22,809 nucleotides of DNA from an uncultured Lachnospiraceae bacterium (GTDB taxonomy: Bacteria > Bacillota > Clostridia > Lachnospirales > Lachnospiraceae), in the NCBI GenBank assembly GCA_910578825.1, contig CAJTSB010000040.1, positions 1-22,809 of the forward strand. The letters run 5' to 3'. Positions 7,152 through 14,045 of this stretch are shown here, in pieces; the stretch's first letter is position 1; the number at the start of each line of letters is the position of its first letter. A program made the position numbers and the translations under genes. The notes below the pieces were generated by a model. That model made no database searches and had not been told where the DNA came from. It saw nothing but the letters and a program-made list of their open reading frames with translations.

Positions 7152-7847
7152 ATGAGCATTTTACAAACCATTGATTTGAAAAAACATTACGGCAAAGAGC
7201 CAAACATCACTCGTGCCTTAAACGGTGTAAATTTTACTGTAAAGCAGGGAGAGTTTGTCGCCATAGTCGGAACTTCTGGAAGTGGTAAATCCACACTGCT
7301 TAACATGATGGGAGGCCTTGACACCCCCACTTCTGGCAGAGTTATCATCCGAGGGGAAGATTTGTCTGAAAAAAGCGCCGAAGAATTGACGATTTTTCGC
7401 CGCCGCAATATCGGATTTATTTTTCAGAACTATAACCTCGTTCCTATTTTGAATGTGCATGAAAATATTGTCCTCCCTGTGGAACTGGATGGCGACACAG
7501 TTGATAAAAGGTTTTTGAAGGAAATTGTACATTTACTTGCTTTGGATGGGAAATTAAAAACTATACCTAATCTTCTCTCGGGCGGACAGCAACAGCGTGT
7601 GGCGATTGCTCGTGCTTTGATTACGAAACCTGCCATTGTTCTTGCCGATGAACCGACCGGGAATCTGGATAGCCGCACAAGTTCAGATGTTATGGGACTT
7701 TTGAAACGTACCAGCACAGAGTTCAATCAAACCATTGTTATGATTACTCACAACAACGAAATCGCGCAGCTTGCCGACCGCATTGTTCGGATTGAAGATG
7801 GCAGAATTGTAGGTAAGGAGGTAATCAATCATGACATGGCCCTTTGA
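7152..7847 (+). CDS. ABC transporter ATP-binding protein (antimicrobial-peptide/MacB-type)
   Basis: This 231-residue nucleotide-binding subunit powers the permease encoded next to it. Walker A is GTSGSGKST (40-48), the Q-loop is FIFQNYNLVP, the signature is LSGGQQQR (142-149) and Walker B with catalytic Glu is VLADEP (163-168). The H-loop MITHNNEIA is present. The frame is open from a TTG at 7131, but AAAGGAG lies inside that extension, so ATG at 7152 is the better start. The end overlaps the permease start by 17 nt. The family is FtsE/MacB/LolD-like, typical of drug or lantibiotic export and sensing systems. Confidence 0.94.
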   Translation: MSILQTIDLKKHYGKEPNITRALNGVNFTVKQGEFVAIVGTSGSGKSTLLNMMGGLDTPTSGRVIIRGEDLSEKSAEELTIFRRRNIGFIFQNYNLVPILNVHENIVLPVELDGDTVDKRFLKEIVHLLALDGKLKTIPNLLSGGQQQRVAIARALITKPAIVLADEPTGNLDSRTSSDVMGLLKRTSTEFNQTIVMITHNNEIAQLADRIVRIEDGRIVGKEVINHDMAL

Positions 7848-10332
7848 AAATGATACCAGTTTCATTATAAAGAAACTGGCTAACAGAAGTTTTCGTGCAA
7901 ATAAAATGCGGAATATTATTGCTGTTATTGCAATTGCATTAACCACAATCTTATTTACCGGTTTGTTTACACTTGGAATTGGCGTAAAAGAAAGCACACA
8001 GAAGGCAAATATGATTTTATCTGGTGGTGATGGTCATGCCAGATTAATCAATATGAGCGAAATCGAATATGACACAATCAGTGAGCATCCGCAAATTCAG
8101 GAAATTGCATACTGCCGGAAACTAGCGGACAGTGTTGATAATGAAACGCTTTCCAAACAGATTACCTTGTTTCAATATTATGATGATATTGGCTTGAAAT
8201 ACTTATCTATCGAGCCCACAAGCGGTCACAGACCCATAGCGGAAAACGAAATCATTGTGGATACCACTACGCTTGACTTGCTGGATGTGCCGCATGAAAT
8301 AGGTGAAGAAGTTACATTGACACTCACAGTACACAATCAGCAAATCACGCGCAGCTTTATTCTTTCCGGCTGGTGGGAAAGTTATCCCGGAGTAGATTAC
8401 GGAACCATTGTTGCATCTGAATCCTATATGCAGACGCATAGGGACGAATTAACAGACACCTACGATCAGGATCATGTTGATACGGGTACAATTACCGCAC
8501 TTATCAAATTTGCAAATGATGATAATATAGAGAGCGCTCTGGAAACTGTGTTAAACGATTGTGGATATTCTTCAGATGTTTTCTCCGCCAACTATATCAA
8601 TGCTGGAGTAAACCCTCTCTATATGTCATTAAAAAGTTCCAATCATTTGGGAACAAATTTAGCACTTGTTTCTGCGTTGCTGGCGTTTTTGCTTTCTGGA
8701 TATTTGATTATCTATAATATCTTTCAGATTTCTATTCTGCGGGACTTGCATTTTTATGGAATGTTAAAAACGATTGGTGCGACAGGACGGCAAATTAACG
8801 CTGTTGTTCGTAAGCAGGCTAAACGGCTTTCCCTCATCGGCATACCTATTGGATTGCTAATCGGTTTCTTTATCGGAAAACTTCTTCTGCCGTTACTTAT
8901 GATAAATACAGCCTTTTCTGCAAATGCTGCCACTGTATCACCACATCCGCTTATTTTCGCTGCGGCAGCAATATTTGCGTGGATTACTGTACAAATCAGC
9001 ACTCGAAAACCTGCAAGGATTGCCGCAAAGGTGTCTCCTATTGAAGCAATACGATATACGGATTCCAGTACAAATATCGGCAGAAAGAAAAAGAGGCGGT
9101 CACATTTTGGTAATCCGGCAAGAGGTATGGCATGGGCAAATCTTGACCGCAATAAGAGACGAACTGCTTTGGTGATTTTAAGCCTTTCGGTGAGCATTAT
9201 ACTCACAAATATGGTTTTTACTTTCTCCCATAGTGTCGACCCGGCAAAGGCAATTAAGAATATGATAGATTCTGATTTCTGCATAGGACAAAGCAAACTT
9301 TTTGACGATTATAATGTTAGTGAAGAAAGCTCTTTGAGCGAAAGCTATTTATTAGCCGTTCAACAGCAGGAGGGCTTTGAAATCGGCGGTGCTGAATATG
9401 GATGTATCGCACTGTATAAAAGCGAAACCTCTAAACAGACCTTTAACCAGCAAGAAAATGGTAGTTTTTCTACACACATCTATGGTCTGGATTCGTTCCC
9501 TCTTTCTCAGCTACAATTAGTGGATGGAGAACTGGACGCAGAGAAACTTGTATCGGGCGAGTACATTTTGGAGGGCGCTTATGTCAGCACACGGGGCGTT
9601 CTGGATGAAGGAAGTCTCAATCATTCGGTTGGCGACCGGGTTGAATTGGAGTGCGGCGGAAGTGTTCGAGAATTTACTGTTCTAGGACATGTTATGGCAA
9701 ATGGAGCAAATACCTATGATTGGATTGGGTCATGCTTCTTTCTGCCCAGCGATGTTTATAAGGCATTTACAGGAAATGATTATGCCATGAGTTATAAATT
9801 CAATGTGACTGACGAAACCGAACTTGATGTAGATATTTTTTTGAAAGACTATACAACGAATATCGAACCTGCAATGACATACAAATCAAAAAACACGATT
9901 ATGGCAGGCGTATCGGATATTCAAAATACAATCGTAGCAGTCGGTGGAACGCTTTCGTTCATTATTGGATTTATCGGTGTTCTGAATTTTGCTAACACCA
10001 TACTAACCAGCATTTTTACTCGCCACAGAGAACTAGCTATTCTGCAAAGCATTGGTATGACAAATAAGCAAATTAGAACCATGCTTTGCATGGAAGGATG
10101 TAATTATACCTTTATTTCAGGGATTGTTTCATTGCCGATATGTTTTATTGTAGCCTACATGCTGATACGCCCAATTTGTGAAAATATTTGGTTTTTAGAT
10201 TTCAAAATGAATCTATGGCCATTGTTGATTGTACTACCTTTGCTTTTCTTAATAGGACTACTGATTCCATATTTCACTTGTCGTATTATAACGGGACAAA
10301 GTGTTGTCGAACGGTTAAAGTGCGGAGAGTAA
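7831..10332 (+). CDS. FtsX-type ABC transporter permease
   Basis: This 833-residue membrane subunit pairs with the ATPase just upstream. TM1 (about 27-50) is followed by an extracellular domain of about 200 residues, three TM helices at about 268-390 (with the FtsX motif FYGMLKTIGATGRQI), another TM near 440, a second extracellular domain, and three C-terminal TM helices (about 700-825) with a second FtsX motif ELAILQSIGMTNKQIRTM. It is thus a two-module permease. It is longer than BceB-type proteins (about 650) and closer to the peptide-resistance permeases of Clostridia. The start ATG has AAGGAGG upstream. The substrate is unknown; an antimicrobial peptide or a cell-wall antibiotic is the likely class. 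Confidence 0.93.
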   Translation: MTWPFENDTSFIIKKLANRSFRANKMRNIIAVIAIALTTILFTGLFTLGIGVKESTQKANMILSGGDGHARLINMSEIEYDTISEHPQIQEIAYCRKLADSVDNETLSKQITLFQYYDDIGLKYLSIEPTSGHRPIAENEIIVDTTTLDLLDVPHEIGEEVTLTLTVHNQQITRSFILSGWWESYPGVDYGTIVASESYMQTHRDELTDTYDQDHVDTGTITALIKFANDDNIESALETVLNDCGYSSDVFSANYINAGVNPLYMSLKSSNHLGTNLALVSALLAFLLSGYLIIYNIFQISILRDLHFYGMLKTIGATGRQINAVVRKQAKRLSLIGIPIGLLIGFFIGKLLLPLLMINTAFSANAATVSPHPLIFAAAAIFAWITVQISTRKPARIAAKVSPIEAIRYTDSSTNIGRKKKRRSHFGNPARGMAWANLDRNKRRTALVILSLSVSIILTNMVFTFSHSVDPAKAIKNMIDSDFCIGQSKLFDDYNVSEESSLSESYLLAVQQQEGFEIGGAEYGCIALYKSETSKQTFNQQENGSFSTHIYGLDSFPLSQLQLVDGELDAEKLVSGEYILEGAYVSTRGVLDEGSLNHSVGDRVELECGGSVREFTVLGHVMANGANTYDWIGSCFFLPSDVYKAFTGNDYAMSYKFNVTDETELDVDIFLKDYTTNIEPAMTYKSKNTIMAGVSDIQNTIVAVGGTLSFIIGFIGVLNFANTILTSIFTRHRELAILQSIGMTNKQIRTMLCMEGCNYTFISGIVSLPICFIVAYMLIRPICENIWFLDFKMNLWPLLIVLPLLFLIGLLIPYFTCRIITGQSVVERLKCGE

Positions 10333-10336
10333 GCTC

Positions 10337-11023
10337 ATGATGTACAGAACTGTAAAACAAAAACGCAAAGGCAAAAAATGCATATTATGCTTGCTTTTTA
10401 TTGTTCTCCTGCTGATTGTAGTTAAGGTTTTTATAGGCAACAGTGGAATTGGAGGACAACCGGCAAGTATGGAGCATGGTTGGAACTTAGTGTTAGTTAA
10501 TCCGGATTATAGCGTTCCGAGAAATTATAAGGTGGAATTGACCGAACTATCCAACGGGCAAAGTGTGGATTCTCGTATCTATCCATCCCTTCAACAGATG
10601 TTTGACGATATGCGAGCGCAAGGGGTATATCCAACAGTGGCATCAGGTTATAGAACCTCAAAAAAACAGCAATCACTAATGAACGAAAAAATAAACAGTT
10701 TCATATCACAGGGCTATTCTCGTTCGGATGCCGCCACGGAAGCTCTCAAATGGGTTTCTGCGGTTGGCCACAGCGAACATCAAACGGGATTGGCTGTTGA
10801 CATCAACGCAAATGGTGTAAACTCTACTGGCAAACAAGTCTATGACTGGCTTGCAGATAACGCATGGGAATACGGGTTCATTCTTCGGTATCCAGAGGAT
10901 AAAACCGAAATCACGCACACCAGTTATGAACCATGGCACTATCGTTATGTCGGCACAGAGGCTGCAAAGGTAATTTTTGAGCAGAGTATTTGTCTGGAAG
11001 AATACATTGAAATGCTCAATTAA
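10337..11023 (+). CDS. VanY-type D-alanyl-D-alanine carboxypeptidase, membrane-anchored (peptidase M15B)
   Basis: This zinc peptidase of 228 residues trims the terminal D-Ala of peptidoglycan precursors. One N-terminal TM anchor (about 14-33) places the catalytic domain outside the membrane. The motif SEHQTGLAVD supplies zinc ligands H148 and D155. EPWHYRYV supplies catalytic E198 and ligand H201. The substrate-binding SGYRTSKKQQSL is also present. It starts 4 nt after the permease stop and so shares the ABC operon, ending at a terminator. No vanH, vanA/B or vanX gene is visible, so this is not a vancomycin-resistance cluster. Cell-wall remodelling in response to the sensed compound is inferred. 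Confidence 0.92.
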   Translation: MMYRTVKQKRKGKKCILCLLFIVLLLIVVKVFIGNSGIGGQPASMEHGWNLVLVNPDYSVPRNYKVELTELSNGQSVDSRIYPSLQQMFDDMRAQGVYPTVASGYRTSKKQQSLMNEKINSFISQGYSRSDAATEALKWVSAVGHSEHQTGLAVDINANGVNSTGKQVYDWLADNAWEYGFILRYPEDKTEITHTSYEPWHYRYVGTEAAKVIFEQSICLEEYIEMLN

Positions 11024-11027
11024 AAAC

Positions 11028-11066
11028 AGCTATGGCAGGGTAGTACATACTGCCCCGCTATTTTTT
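11028..11066 (+). terminator. Terminator of the ABC-VanY operon
   Basis: An imperfect hairpin (GGG-AGTA pairs with TACT-CCC, outer AGC with GCT) ends in a run of T at 11061-11066. It begins a few nt after the carboxypeptidase stop. Confidence 0.7.
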
Positions 11067-11109
11067 CCCGTGACAAGAGAAATTATGATATTAGAAAGTC
11101 GGATGTAAA

Positions 11110-11256
11110 GAAACTGTCTGTCTGCTCACATAGACCCTTTCTGCCAGTTCTTATTGAGAAATCCCCATATCACTGCTCTGTTCTGTTTCTTATATCTAAA
11201 TCCGCCCCACATCGCTGGAATTAGGTACCGACAAAAAAGCCACGGCATTACACCGT
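11110..11256. repeat. Degenerate direct repeat, right copy, containing an XRE-gene fragment
   Basis: Positions 11110-11176 match 4671-4737 inside the XRE gene at 64 of 67 positions. Positions 11182-11256 then match 4981-5057. In this copy the intervening DNA of about 240 bp is missing, so it is not an intact gene and appears to be a deleted duplicate. The two copies flank the regulator/ABC/VanY cassette in direct orientation. Confidence 0.85.
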
Positions 11257-11353
11257 AAAATCTCTTTGATAAAGTGTGATATCCAAATTACAATCCGTAA
11301 TAAAACATGATTCGCTTTTTTAATGATAGGACTAATCAGCCGACCTCAGTTTA

Positions 11354-11569
11354 TCAGATGGTTTCCGTAACCAAAATGCTATCGTCTCCCCATTCGCAGC
11401 AGAACTGCTGGTATGATATGTTGAGTTCCACAGAGATTTTGTAATCCCTCCCAACCTCCATGCACTTGAACAAGTGGCAAGCTATCATCTTCTTCTGCTC
11501 CAATGTTACTGTTTCAAATTTCTCCGCCGCAGGCTTGAACTGATTTCCATTAAGTTTTTTCCGCTTTAA
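11354..11569 (-). pseudogene. C-terminal relic of a large serine recombinase
   Basis: An open stretch of 71 codons on the minus strand, with no start codon context, ends in TGA at 11354. It reads LKRKKLNGNQFKPAAEKFE, then TLEQKKMIACHLFKCMEVG, then ISVELNISYQQFC. This resembles the far C-terminus of transposon-type serine recombinases (the segment EQKK.IA...I..I.VG..Y.I.V.....Y.QFC). An in-frame stop lies just upstream (11570-11572), and the catalytic and zinc regions are not visible. Family assignment is from memory of the pattern and is moderate. It suggests that a mobile element once occupied this site. Confidence 0.55.
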
Positions 11570-11572
11570 TCA

Positions 11573-11989
11573 TGTACAAACACGAAAATAATGTAACTTT
11601 ATGGAATTATTTATATCGAACCCCTTCCCATCAACATACATGATATTTCAGCACAATCGTCCCCATTTGTTGTCACTGAAAATTTCCGTAACCGGAAAAC
11701 CCGCGTAAACACTCGTTGGTGACATGCCCCAAATCCCTAAGATCATTACCTGCGGTGATGGCTATGCGTCCTTCGGACACTGAAAATGGAAAGGCGAACC
11801 TAACCTTTCATGATGTGGCTTCCTATCCCCATTCTCTGGCAGTCTGTCCAGTATAATCTTTCAATTTATTGTATCAGGTGTCCTTCCCCTGCCCCAGCAT
11901 ACTAATACATGGGCATAATAATGAAAGACCAACTATTAAAAGTCAAGTAGATAATTGAAAAAATCAAAAGAAATTTTGTAAAAAAGAGC
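11573..11989. other. Non-coding stretch with decayed DNA
   Basis: No convincing gene. A 26-codon minus-strand frame at about 11652-11732 (MSPTSVYAGF then PVTEIFSDNKWGRLC) has no good ribosome site and I do not recognise it. Stops interrupt all frames. With the recombinase relic to its left and the insertion sequence to its right, this looks like decayed mobile DNA. Confidence 0.5.
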
Positions 11990-12037
11990 ATAACAATAAG
12001 GCCTGCTGTTAGGCAAGCCGGCATGGGTGAAAAGGAT

Positions 12038-13216
12038 TTACGCTTTTGGAACGTAAGGCTGATTGCTTTTCAGAACGGCATAAATGATGTTGCACATTTT
12101 TCTAGCAACAGCTCCAACACATGTCAGATGATGTTTGCCTTCCGCCCTCTTTTTCTGGTAATAGACACTTAATATGGGGTCTTTAAAAGAAGCAATCAGA
12201 GCAGACTGAAAAATGGCTTTCCGCAGATAAGGTGATCCGCGTTTGCTCATTACATTGTGGGCTGCTTCAAATTCACCAGATTGTGTGACAGTGGCATCAA
12301 GACCGGCAAAAGCCACCAGCTTTCTGGGGCTGTCAAATTTGGAGATGTCGCCAATCTCACTAAGTATGGCCGCTCCTGTGACACTGCCAATTCCGGTAAT
12401 GGTAGTAATAGGGGATTCCAGTTTTTTCATGATACTGGAAATTTCCACTTCCGTTTCTTTTACCTGTTTTTCAATAAAAGAAATCTGCTCAATCAATGCT
12501 TTGAGCTGGAATGTGAAGCTGTTTTTGGAAAAGGTAACGCCAAAGGAAGAGGCTGCAGCAGCCTTTAATTGTTCCGCTTTCGCAGCGCCGACTTTCTGTC
12601 TGCTGAGCTGTGCCAGCAGTTGGGCCAGGGTTTCGGATGAAACCGATTCAAAGTCAATCGGAGAAGAAAACTGGAGGAGGATTTCTTTTGAGGTTTTGCC
12701 GAAAATGTCGGAAAAGATGGACTGGTATTCCGGGAAAACCTGATCCAGAACACAGACAACTTTCCGTTTTAAATCACTGATGGATTCCACAAGATAAGTG
12801 CGGAAGCGTGTTAGGGTGCGCAGGGAAAACAAATCTTCGTCAGCAAGCTTGGCTTCCACGAACTGCCCATACCGAATCAGGTCAGCGATTAGGACGGAAT
12901 CAATAATATCGTTTTTACGTCTGCGAATTTCTGTTCCCCTGCGCCATCCGTCGGTCTGGATGGGGTTGATAACATGGAGGAGGAAGCTTTTCTCAAAGAG
13001 GAAAGAGTAAACAGAAAGCCAGTAGTGTCCGGTAGCTTCCATACCGATTTCAAAATCGGAGGGTTTTAAGGAATAAGAAGCGAGTTTGGAAAACAAAGCA
13101 TTTCCCCCATCCGAAGTATTGGGAAAGGAAAACGCTTTGAATACTACTTTTCCGGTATCGTCCATCATGGAAGCGACATGATTATTTTTACCAATGTCAA
13201 TGCCAACAAAAAACAT
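12038..13216 (-). CDS. IS110-family transposase (DEDD type)
   Basis: This 392-residue recombinase moves the element under guidance of its bridge RNA. The N-terminal RuvC-like DEDD domain shows D7 in VGIDIGKNNH, E60 in GMEATGHYW, and D103/D106 in RRKNDIIDSVLIADLIR. A coiled-coil linker spans about 215-265. The C-terminal transposase_20 domain has ITTITGIGSVTGAAILSEIG, KLVAFAGLDATVTQSGEF and RGSPYLRKAIFQSA, which carries the serine nucleophile region. Length is normal and there are no internal stops, so it may be active. The start ATG follows GAGGTG. The stop is at 12038. It belongs by layout to the IS110 group, with a long non-coding end upstream of the gene. Confidence 0.96.
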   Translation of the reverse strand: MFFVGIDIGKNNHVASMMDDTGKVVFKAFSFPNTSDGGNALFSKLASYSLKPSDFEIGMEATGHYWLSVYSFLFEKSFLLHVINPIQTDGWRRGTEIRRRKNDIIDSVLIADLIRYGQFVEAKLADEDLFSLRTLTRFRTYLVESISDLKRKVVCVLDQVFPEYQSIFSDIFGKTSKEILLQFSSPIDFESVSSETLAQLLAQLSRQKVGAAKAEQLKAAAASSFGVTFSKNSFTFQLKALIEQISFIEKQVKETEVEISSIMKKLESPITTITGIGSVTGAAILSEIGDISKFDSPRKLVAFAGLDATVTQSGEFEAAHNVMSKRGSPYLRKAIFQSALIASFKDPILSVYYQKKRAEGKHHLTCVGAVARKMCNIIYAVLKSNQPYVPKA

Positions 13217-13229
13217 AAAAACACCTCAG

Positions 13230-13410
13230 AAATAAGATTTCAGATTGGGAGACCACTCATCTAATAAGCGCCACTACCTTGTGCTATATACGGAGAGAAG
13301 CCATGGGGCAACCAACATCCAACTCATACGCGGAAGGCTTATTAGAGAGAGGGATCAGTCTTTCAAGTACGAGCAGAACCGCTCAAGGAGAGAACGATCA
13401 TCCTCTCAAC
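13230..13410 (-). ncRNA. Probable IS110 bridge RNA (donor/target guide)
   Basis: The non-coding end upstream of the transposase is rich in paired elements. A 10-bp arm TCTAATAAGC (13260-13269) matches GCTTATTAGA (13337-13346) and encloses about 67 nt. A 5' hairpin on the minus strand uses GAGAG/CTCTC (13388-13392 with 13402-13406). A small GAGC/GCTC hairpin lies between. In the IS110 group, the bridge RNA is transcribed from this position and in the transposase direction. The exact ends and the guide loops cannot be fixed without the insertion-site flanks. Confidence 0.5.
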
Positions 13411-13518
13411 CTAATAAAACAATTATCTCCTATCAGACTGGAGATGTAAAGAAGCAGGTCTAAGGGTTTATAGGTATCCCTTGAACAACCTAAATACATT
13501 ATACAAGGAGATGATATT

Positions 13519-13560
13519 ATGCTGGCGGAACTTCGTCAGAAGACGATAAACTGGAGGTAG
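13519..13560 (+). pseudogene. Truncated antitoxin remnant (AbrB/MazE-like N-terminus)
   Basis: A 13-codon frame (MLAELRQKTINWR, stop TAG) sits behind a good AAGGAG (13505-13510). The first eight residues are those seen at the start of many Lachnospiraceae AbrB/MazE/SpoVT-type antitoxins. The rest is missing, as if an internal deletion joined the start to the last codons. The toxin relic begins 4 nt after the stop. The family link is an inference from a very short match. Confidence 0.4.
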
Positions 13561-13564
13561 ATTG

Positions 13565-13654
13565 ATGGCATACGAAATTACCATTACACCACGGTTCCAG
13601 AAACATTTTAGAGGTCTGACCGCACAGGAAAAGAAACAGTACCGATCTGTTTGA
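13565..13654 (+). pseudogene. Truncated RelE/ParE-like toxin
   Basis: A 29-codon frame begins MAYEITITPRFQKHFRGLTA and ends after EKKQYRSV in TGA. GGAGG lies upstream. The pattern Y.I..TPRF.KHF..L...EK matches the N-terminus of RelE/ParE toxins, which are normally about 90 residues, so about two thirds is lost. The neighbouring antitoxin is also broken. The module is therefore dead, presumably through recombination near the IS110 element and tRNA-Asn. Confidence 0.5.
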
Positions 13655-13689
13655 GTGCAGCATGACAGTAAAAAGTATTGTTTACCATC

Positions 13690-13724
13690 AAAAAAAACCG
13701 CAAACATTGCTGCTTACGGGTTTT
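13690..13724 (-). terminator. Terminator downstream of the tRNA-Asn relic
   Basis: On the minus strand AAAACCCGTAAGCA pairs imperfectly with TGTTTGCGGTTTT and a run of T follows. It begins five nt after the tRNA 3' end, where a tRNA terminator would be expected, so the 3' flank appears original. Confidence 0.75.
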
Positions 13725-13728
13725 CAAA

Positions 13729-13787
13729 CTCCCCGAGTAGGGCTCGAACCTACAACAACTCGGTTAACAGCCGAGTGCTCTACCATT
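13729..13787 (-). pseudogene. tRNA-Asn (GUU) 3' fragment
   Basis: The last 59 nt of a tRNA-Asn are preserved: D-loop AATGGTA, D-stem 3' side GAGC, anticodon stem CTCGG/CCGAG with loop CTGTTAA (anticodon GTT), T-arm GTAGGTTCGAGCCCTAC, and the acceptor 3' strand TCGGGGA with discriminator G. The 5' side is replaced: no TCCCCGA acceptor strand and no GCTC D-stem strand occur. A tRNA 3' part with its terminator but without its 5' part is the classic relic left at one end of an element integrated in a tRNA gene. If so, the element lies to the right and includes the operon at 14.0-22.8 kb. Confidence 0.8.
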
Positions 13788-13789
13788 GG

Positions 13790-13819
13790 GTGCGGTCGCA
13801 CACCAAAATATTATTTTGG
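13790..13819. repeat. Two adjacent palindromes at the tRNA junction
   Basis: GTGCGGTCGCAC (13790-13801; 5-bp arms) is followed by the 17-nt palindrome CCAAAATATTATTTTGG (13803-13819; 8-bp arms around one central base). They start three bases after tRNA similarity ends, where recombinase or excisionase sites would be expected in an integrative element. Confidence 0.55.
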
Positions 13820-14045
13820 ATAGAAAAGCAGCGTAATATTTAACTAATTGCTTTTCGGTTGTATTATAACCATTTCCGCCCAATAAATAATCCCGTAATT
13901 CATCTATACAGCAATCCAGTCACCTTTTTTACATCGATTTTTAGGATTCTTTTCATCAATTCAAGAAACTCTCTACCTGAAAAAATATTTTTCGTTCTTG
14001 TATATTCTTACCTGCAAAATTGTATCGTTCAATCATGTCTGCCAT

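Larger units (their letters stand above)
11990..13460 (-). mobile_element. IS110-family insertion sequence (ends approximate)
   Basis: The element comprises an intact transposase gene, about 50 nt downstream with a small hairpin (GGCCTGC..GCAAGCC region near 12000-12022), and about 240 nt of structured non-coding DNA upstream of the transposase. IS110 elements lack terminal inverted repeats and usually make no clear target duplication, so I could not fix the ends from one copy. The limits given are estimates. Confidence 0.6.

Noticed and set aside
8754..9296. 180-codon minus-strand frame inside the permease gene
   Set aside because: It is antisense to membrane-segment codons, which produces hydrophobic-looking shadows; there is no start signal.
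10337..11023. Vancomycin-resistance cluster
   Set aside because: Only a VanY-type gene is present. No ligase, dehydrogenase or VanX-type gene lies near it, and the transporter association points to another role.
13245..13463. 72-codon plus-strand frame upstream of the transposase
   Set aside because: It covers the structured non-coding end of the IS110 element and has no ribosome site; a guide RNA explains the region better.
13729..13802. Functional tRNA-Asn gene
   Set aside because: The acceptor 5' strand cannot pair with TCGGGGA and the D-stem 5' strand is wrong, so only a 3' fragment is supported.
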